Positions 1-7,824 of a stretch of 15,295 nt of DNA are shown in pieces. Source of the stretch: an uncultured Clostridium sp. (lineage in GTDB: Bacteria; Bacillota; Clostridia; Lachnospirales; Lachnospiraceae); assembly GCA_905192625.1 (NCBI GenBank), contig CAJJLI010000008.1:1-15295 (forward strand), written 5' to 3'. Position 1 is the stretch's first letter, and each line of letters begins with the position of its first letter. The position numbers and the translations under genes are program-made. A model generated the notes under the pieces. The model was given only the letters and a program-made list of their open reading frames with translations, made no database searches and was not told the origin of the DNA.

Positions 1-2
1 TA

Positions 3-83
3 GCGGAGCGCTACGGCCAGCATCCGGCGGTGATCATGTGGCATATCTCCAATGCTAATTACTTTCGTTCGAGAAACAAATGA
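3..83 (+). pseudogene. Fragment resembling GH42 beta-galactosidase, broken at the catalytic site
   Basis: Frame 3 is open from the window edge and reads AERYGQHPAVIMWHISN, which matches the strongly conserved GH42 beta-galactosidase stretch that normally continues with E-Y-G; that Glu is the acid/base catalyst. Here the next residues are A-N-Y-F-R-S-R-N-K and then a stop, so similarity ends just before the catalytic Glu. Bases 1-50 are 62% G+C (31 of 50), while bases 51-110 are about 28%, so the break in homology coincides with a break in composition. In another frame the AT-rich side reads ITFVRETNEILEE and stops at 97-99, which could be the C-terminal tail of an unrelated native gene converging on rsmG. 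The fragment could be a real gene remnant or a chimeric sequence join. The GH42 match is from memory of the family motif, not a search. Confidence 0.45.
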
Positions 84-158
84 AATTCTTGAAGAATAAT
101 TAAACATCGGCATTATAATTATATTTTAGTAGTCTTTATAAACTTATTTACTTTTCAT

Positions 159-887
159 TTACTTCGTTTTTATGAGTGGATTCTTCAATGGTTTTCCACC
201 ACCTCTTGGATATTGTGATGGTGTTTCTTTCACTTTATTAATAACAATCAGTGTACGCTCTACATCCGTGTTTGGAAGTAAAAAGCTATCTTCTCTCATT
301 AACTTTCCACCCAACTGCTGAAATGCATGTTTTGCTTCTTCTAACTCTTCTTTTATTTTACCGGATTTATATGGAATAAAAAATCCTGTTGTTTTAACAA
401 ATGGTAAACAAAATTCACTAAGAGAAGCTAAACGTGCCACTGCTCTTGACACACACACATCAAATGTTTCTCTATACTCTATATTTCTTCCTAATTCTTC
501 TGCTCTTCCATGGATTGCTTTAATATTTTTTAAATTAAGCTGATTTATTACTTCATTCAAAAACTTAATTCTTTTATTTAATGAATCCATTAAAACAATA
601 TTTAAATTTGGGTAAACAATTTTAAGAGGTATTCCAGGGAACCCTGCCCCTGTACCCAAATCTAGAAGTTTCTTACCATCCTCTGGCTTCCATACTTTTG
701 ATATTACCAAGCTATCCAAAAAGTGTTTTACTAACACCTCTTCATAATCAGTAATCGCTGTTAAATTCATAAAAGAATTCCATTCAATTAATAAATCATA
801 ATATCTCTCAAACTGTTCCATTTGATTTTCTGATAATTGAATGTCTAATTCCTCTAAGCCTTTAAGAAATATTTCATTATTTCTCAT
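159..887 (-). CDS. rsmG: 16S rRNA (guanine-N7) methyltransferase RsmG (GidB)
   Basis: RsmG uses S-adenosylmethionine to methylate N7 of a guanine in the 530 loop of 16S rRNA (G527 in E. coli numbering); in other bacteria its loss gives low-level streptomycin resistance. The 242-residue protein is full length. The SAM-binding loop DLGTGAGFPG is at about residues 76-85, preceded by the family's N-L-T-A-I segment at 41-45, and the C-terminus carries the usual Y-P-R basic tail. The ATG at 887 is preceded by GAGGAG only 3 nt away, a tight but usable ribosome binding site. It lies 59 nt downstream of mnmG on the same strand, the classic mnmE-mnmG-rsmG order, so it is probably the last gene of that transcript. 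No convincing terminator is visible between its stop and the window edge. Nothing is missing or frameshifted. Confidence 0.97.
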   Translation of the reverse strand: MRNNEIFLKGLEELDIQLSENQMEQFERYYDLLIEWNSFMNLTAITDYEEVLVKHFLDSLVISKVWKPEDGKKLLDLGTGAGFPGIPLKIVYPNLNIVLMDSLNKRIKFLNEVINQLNLKNIKAIHGRAEELGRNIEYRETFDVCVSRAVARLASLSEFCLPFVKTTGFFIPYKSGKIKEELEEAKHAFQQLGGKLMREDSFLLPNTDVERTLIVINKVKETPSQYPRGGGKPLKNPLIKTK

Positions 888-946
888 ATACTCCTCTTTC
901 TAAAATAATATCAACAATTTCTTACTTAAATCTATTGACTATTATC

Positions 947-2827
947 TTATTTTCTCCTTAATTGTTCTAAATACACTAGCAATACAGATATATCTGCTGG
1001 AGATACTCCCGAAATTCTAGAAGCTTGACCAACGTTTACTGGACGTATTTGTGTTAATTTTTGTCTTGCCTCAATTCTAAGAGAAGGTACATCTTGATAG
1101 TCAAGAGTCTCAGGTATTTTTTTACCTTCTAATTTCTTAAACTGTTCTACTTGACTCATCTGTCGTTTGATATATCCATCATATTTTATATTGATATTAA
1201 CTTGCTCAATAACATCCTCTGGCAATTCAGCTCTTTCTTTATCTAAAGGAGCGATCATCTCATATGAGAGCTCAGGTCTACGTATAAGCTCTGCTAATGT
1301 TGTTCCCGTTTTTAAAATAGTTGTACCTAATGCCTCTAATGTTTCCTGAACTTCTTTTGCTGCACCAATCGGTGTGTTCTCTAAACGCTCCATTTCTTTC
1401 TGAATCATTTCTTGTTTCAATAAATACTTTTGATAACGTTCATCATCAATTAATCCAATATCATGTCCTATTTTAGTCAATCTTAAATCAGCGTTGTCTT
1501 GTCTTAAAATTAATCGGTACTCTGCTCTTGAGGTCATCATACGGTATGGCTCATGGGTTTCTTTCGTTACCAAATCATCGATTAAAACTCCAATGTATGC
1601 CTGAGATCGATCTAAAATTAGTGGTTCTCTACCTAACAACTTCATTGCTGTATTAATTCCTGCAATCAAGCCTTGGGCTGCTGCCTCTTCATATCCAGAA
1701 CTTCCGTTAAACTGTCCACCACTAAATAAACCTTCTACGTTCTTAAATTCCAAAGTTGGTTTTAACTGCATTGGATTGATACAATCATATTCTATTGCAT
1801 ATGCATTCCGAACTATATTAGCATTCTCAAGCCCTGCAACGGATCGGTACATTCTAACTTGAACATCTTCTGGTAAGCTACTAGACATACCTGATATATA
1901 CATTTCGTTTGTATAATTGCCTTCTGGTTCGATAAATACTTGATGTCGATTCTTATCTGCAAATTTAACTACTTTATCTTCAATGGAAGGACAGTATCTT
2001 GGTCCCGTTCCTTTTATACTACCTGAATATAATGGCGAACGGTCGATATTCTCCAAAATAATTTTATGCGTTTCCTCATTGGTATAAGTAAGCCAACAAG
2101 ATACTTGATCTTTCTTTATATCATCAGGTTTATTTGTAAATGAAAATGGTACTACTTTTTCATCTCCAAATTGTTCTTCCATTTTAGAGAAATCAATACT
2201 TCTTTTATCAATTCTTGCAGGTGTCCCTGTTTTAAATCGATACATTTCTATTCCCAAATCCATAAGAGATTTTGTTAAATAATTGGCTGATGGTAAACCA
2301 TTTGGCCCCGTATAATTGCTTACTTCACCATAAACACATCTCGCATTTAAATACGTACCTGTACAAAGTATAACGGCTTTACATGGATGTATTCCGTCCG
2401 AATACGTCTTTACACCAGTAACCTTATTATTTTCCGTTAAAATCTCCGTAATTTCAGCTTGCTTAAGTGTTAAATTTTCAGTATTTTCAACTATTTTACG
2501 CATTGTGGTACTATAATCTTGTTTATCTGCTTGCGCACGTAGTGAGTGTACTGCAGGACCTTTGGATTGATTCAACATCTTTGACTGAATATATGTTTTA
2601 TCAATATTTTTCCCCATTTCACCACCCAATGCATCAATTTCACGCACAAGATGGCCTTTAGAAGTACCACCAATATTAGGATTACATGGCATAAGCGCAA
2701 TGTTATCCATACTAACTGTAAACATTATAGTTTTTAAACCAAGTCTTGCGCACGCTAATGCTGCTTCACATCCAGCATGACCAGCGCCAACTACTGCAAC
2801 ATCATAGCTATCGTATATATAAGCCAT
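947..2827 (-). CDS. mnmG: tRNA uridine-5-carboxymethylaminomethyl modification enzyme MnmG (GidA)
   Basis: MnmG is the FAD/NADH-dependent partner of MnmE. The complex places a (carboxymethyl)aminomethyl group on C5 of the wobble uridine (U34) of tRNAs that read codons ending in A or G. The protein is 626 residues, normal for the long MnmG form. The FAD-binding dinucleotide fold GAGHAGCEA is at residues 14-22. The conserved P-C-N-P-N-I-G-G segment is at about 47-54 and includes a family cysteine. [13 protein letters not shown] lies near residue 370, and the C-terminal helical MnmE/tRNA-binding domain ends the chain. The ATG at 2827 follows AGAGG with an 8-nt spacer. It starts 33 nt after the mnmE stop, consistent with co-transcription and with equal supply of the two subunits. 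Confidence 0.98.
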   Translation of the reverse strand: MAYIYDSYDVAVVGAGHAGCEAALACARLGLKTIMFTVSMDNIALMPCNPNIGGTSKGHLVREIDALGGEMGKNIDKTYIQSKMLNQSKGPAVHSLRAQADKQDYSTTMRKIVENTENLTLKQAEITEILTENNKVTGVKTYSDGIHPCKAVILCTGTYLNARCVYGEVSNYTGPNGLPSANYLTKSLMDLGIEMYRFKTGTPARIDKRSIDFSKMEEQFGDEKVVPFSFTNKPDDIKKDQVSCWLTYTNEETHKIILENIDRSPLYSGSIKGTGPRYCPSIEDKVVKFADKNRHQVFIEPEGNYTNEMYISGMSSSLPEDVQVRMYRSVAGLENANIVRNAYAIEYDCINPMQLKPTLEFKNVEGLFSGGQFNGSSGYEEAAAQGLIAGINTAMKLLGREPLILDRSQAYIGVLIDDLVTKETHEPYRMMTSRAEYRLILRQDNADLRLTKIGHDIGLIDDERYQKYLLKQEMIQKEMERLENTPIGAAKEVQETLEALGTTILKTGTTLAELIRRPELSYEMIAPLDKERAELPEDVIEQVNINIKYDGYIKRQMSQVEQFKKLEGKKIPETLDYQDVPSLRIEARQKLTQIRPVNVGQASRISGVSPADISVLLVYLEQLRRK

Positions 2828-2860
2828 TCTCTTATCCTCTTTTCTACTAACTGCAAATCT

Positions 2861-4240
2861 TTATTTTCCCATACAAAATTCTTTGAAAATTGTATTTACC
2901 AAATCTTCATCTACGGATTCTCCGATAATACTTCCAAGCACCTCATAACTATTCATAAGATCAATGGAGTAAAAATCTTCTGGCATATTTGCTTCGATGC
3001 TTTGTAATACTTGATATAAGCTATCAAGGGCATCTTTTAATGCTGTTTTTTGTCTAATATTTGTTATATAAACTTCATCATTAAATTGTAATTTACCATG
3101 GAAGAACATCTCAGTAATTTCATTTTTCATCTCATCAAATCCAGTCTCTTCTTTGGCAGAAACACGTATTACTTTCTTACCTGTTCTTTTTTCAATTTCT
3201 GAATCTAAAATCATTGGAGATAAATCACTTTTATTTAATAATACGATTGCTTTCTTATCTTTTATAAACTCAATAATTTCCTCGTCATTTTTATCAAGCT
3301 CAACTGAGGCATCAACAACGTAAATAATTAAATCAGCATTCTGCCCCATACTCATTGCTTTTTCTACACCAATTTTTTCTACTACATCACTTGTTTCTCT
3401 TATACCTGCAGTATCATACACGTTTAAACAGATTCCATCAAGGGAAATCGTTTCCTCTAAAACATCTCTTGTTGTACCAGCAATATCTGTAACAATAGCC
3501 TTTTCTTCTCCAACTAATAAGTTCATTAACGATGATTTTCCTGCATTGGGCTTTCCTAAGATAACTGTTTTAATTCCCTCTTTTATAAGTCGGCCATTAT
3601 CAGCGGATTTTAATAATTGTTCAATCTCTTTACAATGATTCTCAACATGTTCTTGCAATGTTTCACTAAATCCATCCAAACTCATGTGCTCAGGATCATC
3701 AAGGGCTGCTTCAATGAAAGCCACATCATATAGAACGCTATCTCTAATTTCTTTAACTTTCTTTAATACATTTCCTTTTAATTGGTTGATTGAATTTTCG
3801 AGTGCCATTGTATTTTTAGCATGTATAATATCAATAACTGCTTCTGCTTGAGATAAATCAATACGACCATTTAAAAAAGCTCGTTTTGTAAACTCTCCAG
3901 GCTCCGCAGGTCTAGCCCCATATTTTATAACGGTTTCTAGGACGCGTTTTGTTACTGTTATACCACCATGACAATCAATCTCAATGCAATCCTCTTTGGT
4001 ATAACTTTTTGGTGCTCTCATAAGAACCACCATAACTTCGTCAATAATATCTTCATTATCAACGATATACCCATAATGAACCGTATGGGTTTCCATATCA
4101 GATAGTTTTTTATTACCACCTTTGGATCTATATATTTTATCTATTATTGTAAATGCTTCATCACCGCTAATACGAATAATACTTATTCCAGCGTTACTCA
4201 TTCCAGTTGCGATTGCAGCAATTGTATCCGATTTCATCAT
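2861..4240 (-). CDS. mnmE: tRNA modification GTPase MnmE (TrmE)
   Basis: MnmE is a dimerising GTPase that binds a folate one-carbon donor and works with MnmG on wobble uridine C5. From the start chosen here it has 459 residues, the usual size. It has an N-terminal folate-binding domain, then a helical domain interrupted by the G domain. The G domain shows P-loop GKPNAGKSS at about 229-237, DTAG at 276-279 and NKSD at 336-339. The C-terminus is F-C-M-G-K, a variant of the conserved C-I-G-K whose Cys is needed for modification. An ATG at 4261 would add seven residues but has no ribosome binding site. The ATG at 4240 is preceded by GAAAGG with a 9-nt spacer and gives MMKSDTIAAIATG, matching family N-termini, so I prefer 4240. 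It is probably first in the mnmE-mnmG-rsmG transcript; I could not assign a clear promoter. Confidence 0.97.
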   Translation of the reverse strand: MMKSDTIAAIATGMSNAGISIIRISGDEAFTIIDKIYRSKGGNKKLSDMETHTVHYGYIVDNEDIIDEVMVVLMRAPKSYTKEDCIEIDCHGGITVTKRVLETVIKYGARPAEPGEFTKRAFLNGRIDLSQAEAVIDIIHAKNTMALENSINQLKGNVLKKVKEIRDSVLYDVAFIEAALDDPEHMSLDGFSETLQEHVENHCKEIEQLLKSADNGRLIKEGIKTVILGKPNAGKSSLMNLLVGEEKAIVTDIAGTTRDVLEETISLDGICLNVYDTAGIRETSDVVEKIGVEKAMSMGQNADLIIYVVDASVELDKNDEEIIEFIKDKKAIVLLNKSDLSPMILDSEIEKRTGKKVIRVSAKEETGFDEMKNEITEMFFHGKLQFNDEVYITNIRQKTALKDALDSLYQVLQSIEANMPEDFYSIDLMNSYEVLGSIIGESVDEDLVNTIFKEFCMGK

Positions 4241-4394
4241 TAAACCATGCCTTTCATTCATTGTGTTGATGTAAATTTTCTATATCTAAATATTATCATA
4301 AATACTTAGATTTTATAGTATCATATTTTTGTTTTTTTTTACAATAACTACCTATAAACTTTAGTGACATATAAGACTTTATATTAATAGATTT

Positions 4395-4492
4395 TCTTTG
4401 CTTATTGTTTATTGGTTATTATTTATTGCATATTGCTTATGATTTATTGCCTATTGTTTATCACTTAATATTTGTTGCTTGTTGCTTGTCTT
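4395..4492. repeat. Degenerate heptanucleotide tandem array, consensus TTATTGC
   Basis: This lies in the 349-bp gap between jag and mnmE, which has no gene. Reading in steps of seven gives TCTTTGC, TTATTGT, TTATTGG, TTATTAT, TTATTGC, ATATTGC, TTATGAT, TTATTGC, CTATTGT, TTATCAC, TTAATAT, TTGTTGC, TTGTTGC and TTGTCTT, about 14 units kept in a constant 7-nt register without indels. On the transcribed minus strand the unit is GCAATAA. The periodicity is seen directly. Its function is unknown; slippage-generated filler upstream of mnmE is the simplest reading. The rest of the gap holds a poly(T) run at 4332-4340 (a poly(A) run on the mnmE strand) and the hairpin after jag. Confidence 0.8.
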
Positions 4493-4535
4493 ATATTATT
4501 TACTTACTTAAAACAATGTATCTTTAATTTAAGAT

Positions 4536-4576
4536 AGGGCTGTTGCATAAGTCATATTAACTCACATAACAGCCCT
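4536..4576 (-). terminator. Hairpin just after jag, probable operon terminator
   Basis: AGGGCTGTT at 4536-4544 and AACAGCCCT at 4568-4576 form a perfect 9-bp stem. A 23-nt loop can pair further (AGT with ACT). It begins 13 nt beyond the jag stop, where a terminator for the rpmH-to-jag operon is expected. The U-tract is poor on the jag side (ATCTTAAATT) and better on the opposite strand (TTCTTTTA), so termination may be inefficient. The arm sequence GGGCTGTTGCATAAG also resembles terminal inverted repeats of some insertion sequences, so it could be a relic of one. No transposase is present. Confidence 0.55.
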
Positions 4577-4589
4577 TTCTTTTATTTCG

Positions 4590-5483
4590 CTAAGCTTCAG
4601 CTTTTGTATCTTTCTCTATTGAAGGCGTTGTTTCTACGTTCGCCTTCGCTGCAGCTTTTGCTTCTAAATATGCAGCATAGTCTTTTTTATAATCTTCACT
4701 ATAATCTTTCGTATTTCCACCATATTTTTTATGGAAATCATTTTTGTTGTACTTTTTATTATAGTTATTATTTGGTTTATTAAAATTATTACCCTTATTC
4801 TGACTAAACTCTTTATTGCCATAAGGCTTTTGATTGTTAGGTCTAGAATTTAAAACGCCCTTTTTAAGTGTAATAACTACCTTTCTGTAAGGTTCTTCCC
4901 CTTCACTATGTGTCTCCACATATTTGTCATTCTGCAAAGCAGAATGAATTATTCTTCTTTCATAAGGATTCATAGGTTCTAGTGATACTGTCTTATGAGT
5001 TTTCTTAACCTTCATAGCTATGTTCTTAGCTAAATTTTCTAAGGTTTCTTTTCTTCTTTCTCTATAATTTTCAGTATCTAATTTAACCTTTAAATATCCC
5101 TCACTATTTTTGTTAATAACAAGACTGGTTAAATATTGTAGAGAATCCAATGTTTGTCCTCTTTTTCCAATTAGAACACCCATGTCATTTCCAACAACAT
5201 TAATCGTAACATTATCCTGATCCTTCTCATAAGTTACTTCAGCTCTAGCGTCAATATTCATTGCTTTGAAAACCTTATCCAAGAACGTCTTTGCAGCTAA
5301 CTCTACACTATATTTTATCTTTATACGTATTTTTGCTGGTCTACTAAACATTCCTAGTAAGCCTTTTGACTCTTTTTCAACAACTTCATATTCCACATTA
5401 TCAATCGAAGTTCCTAATTGAATTATGGCCTCTGTTAATGCATCATCTACTGTCTTTCCAGTAAACTCTTTCCAATCTTCCAT
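4590..5483 (-). CDS. jag: Jag/KhpB (EloR) family RNA-binding protein, KH and R3H domains
   Basis: Jag proteins are cytoplasmic RNA-binding partners of YidC/SpoIIIJ. In Gram-positive cocci, where they are called KhpB or EloR, they pair with KhpA and affect cell elongation. The 297 residues hold three parts. The N-terminal Jag domain (about 1-55) has the K-G-L-L-G-M-F-S-R-P motif at 40-49. The KH domain has the G-x-x-G loop as IGKRG at 105-109. The R3H domain has R176-x3-H180 within Y-E-R-R-I-I-H. Residues from about 211 to the end form a low-complexity tail rich in Asn, Lys, Tyr and later Ala/Glu, probably disordered. The start ATG lies 2 nt after the yidC stop, with AAGGGGG inside the end of yidC, so translation is probably coupled. 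It appears to be the last gene of the rpmH operon. Confidence 0.95.
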   Translation of the reverse strand: MEDWKEFTGKTVDDALTEAIIQLGTSIDNVEYEVVEKESKGLLGMFSRPAKIRIKIKYSVELAAKTFLDKVFKAMNIDARAEVTYEKDQDNVTINVVGNDMGVLIGKRGQTLDSLQYLTSLVINKNSEGYLKVKLDTENYRERRKETLENLAKNIAMKVKKTHKTVSLEPMNPYERRIIHSALQNDKYVETHSEGEEPYRKVVITLKKGVLNSRPNNQKPYGNKEFSQNKGNNFNKPNNNYNKKYNKNDFHKKYGGNTKDYSEDYKKDYAAYLEAKAAAKANVETTPSIEKDTKAEA

Positions 5484-5485
5484 TA

Positions 5486-6736
5486 TTATTTATCCCCCTT
5501 ATCACTATTCCTTTTCTTAAGGATATTAGCATTTGCGGCAATGCTGCTCGCATTGTAGGATACCTCACTCTTTTTATATTTGGAAGCCTCTTTACTCAAA
5601 GTATTATTATTCGAGGAAGTATTCGTAGATTTAATATCTAAAGATTTTGTTGATGTTTTAGCTACCCCTGCCATTGTATTACCAGTGGCAATTCCCATTT
5701 TTTCTTTTTTCTTCGCTGATTTAGCAACATTTTTTTCTATCATTTCATCTACATCCATATTGTCCATGTACTTATTGATAAAAAATTGTTGCCCAATTTG
5801 AAATACACTACCACTTACCCAGTAAATACCTACACCGATTGGTAAGAATGTACAAAATACACCTGATACTATTGGCATCACTGTATTCATAGTCTTTAGA
5901 CTCTGAGCTGCAGGATTATCAATATCATTTGCGCTGCTTGTAGGAGTACTTGCAGTACTTAATTTTGTCACTAACCATTGTGAAAGTGCAGATAAAATTG
6001 GTATCAAAATACCTGGGAATGAATACCCTGGTGCATCTAATATATTTAAATCACCAAGAAAATGGTTTACATGAAGAATATCATTAATATTTCCTTGAAT
6101 GGAACTAATGATTGGTTGAAATCCTTCAAAGTTCATAAAAGCATTCCAATTTGCTGTACTGAAATTACCCATAACATCAATTAGCTGATTAACGCTAAAT
6201 GTATCTAAATTTGTAACTGCATTCGAAACTGGGTTGGCTTCAAGAAACATTTTAAAGTCGTTTGGAAAATTTCCAAGACTTCGAACCGCTATTGCAATGC
6301 CTTCATACATACCATAAACATCGTTTACGTATGCTGGTATCTTGTAGATTACACGATATAAAGCAAATAAAATTGGTAAGGAGATTAATAGTGGAAGACA
6401 TCCACTCATAGGGCTTGACCCATATTTTGCGTAAACCTCCTGCATTTCTAATTGCTGTCTTCTCATGGAATCTTGATCTTTTTTTCCTTTATATTTCGCC
6501 TGAATCTTTTGCAATTCAGGATTCATTTTCGCTGATAACTTTGCTCCCTTTTGTTGCTTAATTGTAAGAGGCAGCATTAACATTTTAGTAACAAACGTAA
6601 ATAAAATAATACACAATGCAATATTTTCAACATTAAACAATGATAAAAACTCATATATTGCATTTAAAATTTTCCCCATTACCCAAGCAAATGGACCTAA
6701 AAAACCGCCTTGCTGTGTTAAAAACAGTAAATCCAA
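5486..6736 (-). CDS. yidC: Membrane protein insertase YidC (Oxa1/SpoIIIJ family)
   Basis: YidC inserts and folds membrane proteins with the ribosome and Sec translocase. The 416-residue chain has an N-terminal hydrophobic segment (about 12-33) and transmembrane segments near 38-58, 112-133, 240-258 and 285-306, with another hydrophobic stretch to about 320. The conserved positive residue of the hydrophilic groove appears as Lys51 (T-K-M-L-M-L-P-L) where many relatives have Arg. Residues 59-110 form the charged cytoplasmic hairpin. The stretch from about 134 to 239 is long compared with the ~260-residue Bacillus proteins. The tail is Lys/Ser/Asn rich and could touch the ribosome. No lipobox Cys is visible at the N-terminus. 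The start codon is TTG at 6736, supported by AGGAGG with an 8-nt spacer. It lies 54 nt after yidD and 2 nt before jag. Confidence 0.96.
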   Translation of the reverse strand: MDLLFLTQQGGFLGPFAWVMGKILNAIYEFLSLFNVENIALCIILFTFVTKMLMLPLTIKQQKGAKLSAKMNPELQKIQAKYKGKKDQDSMRRQQLEMQEVYAKYGSSPMSGCLPLLISLPILFALYRVIYKIPAYVNDVYGMYEGIAIAVRSLGNFPNDFKMFLEANPVSNAVTNLDTFSVNQLIDVMGNFSTANWNAFMNFEGFQPIISSIQGNINDILHVNHFLGDLNILDAPGYSFPGILIPILSALSQWLVTKLSTASTPTSSANDIDNPAAQSLKTMNTVMPIVSGVFCTFLPIGVGIYWVSGSVFQIGQQFFINKYMDNMDVDEMIEKNVAKSAKKKEKMGIATGNTMAGVAKTSTKSLDIKSTNTSSNNNTLSKEASKYKKSEVSYNASSIAANANILKKRNSDKGDK

Positions 6737-6790
6737 CTGATTTTCCTCCTTAATGCCATTTAGAATTGTAGGTACTATAAAAAAGCCATC

Positions 6791-7003
6791 CTATGGAACG
6801 GGATCGAATCCCCCCTTATGAAATGGATGACACTTTAATATTCTTCTTATGGCTAGGTATGTTCCTTTAACTGCGCCATACTTTTCCAAAGCCTCAAGCG
6901 CATATTGCGAGCAAGTTGGCGTAAAATTACAAGTAGGTGTTCTCTTTAAAGGAGACAAATACCTTCGATAAATTTTTACTAAATTAATTAATATACGTTT
7001 CAT
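6791..7003 (-). CDS. yidD: Membrane protein insertion efficiency factor YidD
   Basis: YidD is a small amphipathic membrane-associated protein that assists YidC-dependent insertion. The 70-residue protein has the full family pattern: a basic N-terminal helix ending in Y-R-R-Y-L-S-P, then [14 protein letters not shown] with its two cysteines, and [13 protein letters not shown] at the end. I place the start at the ATG at 7003 because it begins at the conserved M-K-R-I-L-I. A TTG at 7024 would overlap rnpA and add seven unconserved residues. There is no strong ribosome binding site for either, and the ATG lies 10 nt after the rnpA stop, so translation may depend on ribosomes finishing rnpA. Confidence 0.95.
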   Translation of the reverse strand: MKRILINLVKIYRRYLSPLKRTPTCNFTPTCSQYALEALEKYGAVKGTYLAIRRILKCHPFHKGGFDPVP

Positions 7004-7013
7004 TACGATATTA

Positions 7014-7349
7014 TCACTTTTCAACTATGATCTTGTGCAACTTTGCTAAGTGTAATATAGCACTATTTATTTCCTCGAATCCTTTACCTTTTGCACTAGA
7101 TCTTGCTATTACTACTATGTCCAAACCACTCTGAATCATAGAATCATTCAAACGATAACTCTCTCTAATCAGTCTAGTAATTCGATGTCTAACTACACTA
7201 TTTCCAACTTTTTTACTTACAGAAATTCCATAACGATTTTCCGTTAAATCGTTTTTTAAAACATACATTATTAAATACTTATTTGCGTAAGACTTACCTC
7301 TTCTGTAAACAATTCCAAACTCGTTACTGTTTTTTAATGATTTTATCAA
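7014..7349 (-). CDS. rnpA: Ribonuclease P protein component
   Basis: RnpA is the protein subunit of RNase P; it binds the 5' leader of precursor tRNA and the catalytic RNA. The 111-residue product has [14 protein letters not shown] near the N-terminus and the signature region [15 protein letters not shown], where the usual R-N-R appears as R-H-R. I choose the TTG at 7349, which has AGGAG 8 nt upstream (7358-7362) and gives [11 protein letters not shown], like family N-termini. A TTG at 7379 would add ten residues, lies upstream of that ribosome binding site and has none of its own. It follows rpmH after a structured 165-nt leader and precedes yidD by 10 nt. A weak start codon and a terminator before it suit lower expression than L34. 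Confidence 0.96.
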   Translation of the reverse strand: MIKSLKNSNEFGIVYRRGKSYANKYLIMYVLKNDLTENRYGISVSKKVGNSVVRHRITRLIRESYRLNDSMIQSGLDIVVIARSSAKGKGFEEINSAILHLAKLHKIIVEK

Positions 7350-7388
7350 TGATAAAACTCCTAATTGTGCAATTATCAATCTTAAATA

Positions 7389-7489
7389 GAAGAAAAGTAG
7401 ACAGTTGTTTTATTGCAAAAATAGATATTTCTAATAATAAGAGAAATCTTATTTTGTACTTTATTAAAACTTTTTACTGTCTATTCTTC
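7389..7489 (-). repeat. Large inverted repeat in the rpmH-rnpA spacer
   Basis: GAAGAA plus TAGACAGT (7389-7405, separated by AAG) is complementary to ACTGTCTA plus TTCTTC (7476-7489), giving a 14-bp stem with a 3-nt bulge around a 70-nt loop. Inside the loop, AGATATTTCT near 7423-7432 can pair with AGAAATCT near 7442-7449. The structure lies between the rpmH terminator and the rnpA ribosome binding site, so it would form in the rnpA leader RNA. It could be an mRNA processing or stability element; this role is inferred. Confidence 0.5.
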
Positions 7490-7516
7490 AAGAAAAGGTC
7501 ACATTTACTGCGACCT
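7490..7516 (-). terminator. Intrinsic terminator/attenuator after rpmH
   Basis: On the minus strand AGGTCGCA, loop GTAAA and TGTGACCT form an 8-bp stem with one G-U pair, followed by TTTCTT. The stem overlaps the rpmH stop codon. It probably stops most transcripts after L34 and lets a fraction read into rnpA-yidD-yidC-jag, which would explain high L34 output from the strong promoter upstream. Confidence 0.7.
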
Positions 7517-7649
7517 ATGCTGATAATTTATGTCTACCTTTTGCTCTTCTTGCAGCTAAAACTTTTCTTCCGTTAGAAGTACTCATTCTTGCTCTGAAAC
7601 CATGAACTTTAGCTCTGGATCTTTTTTTAGGTTGAAATGTCATTTTCAT
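7515..7649 (-). CDS. rpmH: 50S ribosomal protein L34
   Basis: L34 is a small, very basic protein of the large ribosomal subunit. The 44-residue product begins [12 protein letters not shown] and continues with [21 protein letters not shown] and L-S-A. This is the complete and nearly invariant L34 pattern at the normal length. The ATG at 7649 has a near-perfect ribosome binding site, AAAGGAGGTG, just upstream; the second ATG two codons later is less well placed. It heads the leftward rpmH-rnpA-yidD-yidC-jag operon, behind a consensus promoter and followed by its own hairpin. Its position beside oriC, divergent from dnaA, is the standard bacterial arrangement. Confidence 0.99.
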   Translation of the reverse strand: MKMTFQPKKRSRAKVHGFRARMSTSNGRKVLAARRAKGRHKLSA

Positions 7650-7720
7650 TGAACTACACCTCCTTTTAGATAACCAATATATATGGTAAGCCTATTTACT
7701 CTATTTTAAATAGCATTACT

Positions 7721-7749
7721 ATTATAGTAGGAAAGCAAACTCACGTCAA
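7721..7749 (-). promoter_or_regulatory. Consensus sigma-A type promoter for rpmH
   Basis: On the minus strand TTGACG (7744-7749) and TATAAT (7721-7726) are separated by exactly 17 nt, a 5/6 match for -35 and a perfect -10. Transcription would start near 7714, giving a leader of about 65 nt before the L34 start codon. It is the best promoter match in the window, fitting a ribosomal protein gene. Confidence 0.85.
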
Positions 7750-7824
7750 GTAAATATTTGCTTTTTTAATTTTAGTAAGGATAACTTTTTATTTATCCTC
7801 ATATATTTAACAATTTTTGATGTA

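Noticed and set aside
4306..4347. Possible mnmE promoter around the poly(A) run on the minus strand
   Set aside because: TTGTAA and TATAAA are about 21 nt apart and the TATGAT alternative has no -35 at a proper distance, so the promoter could not be placed.
7283..7576. 97-codon plus-strand frame across rnpA and the rpmH spacer
   Set aside because: It runs antisense to rnpA and rpmH, is Leu/Phe-rich from AT bias and has no ribosome binding site.
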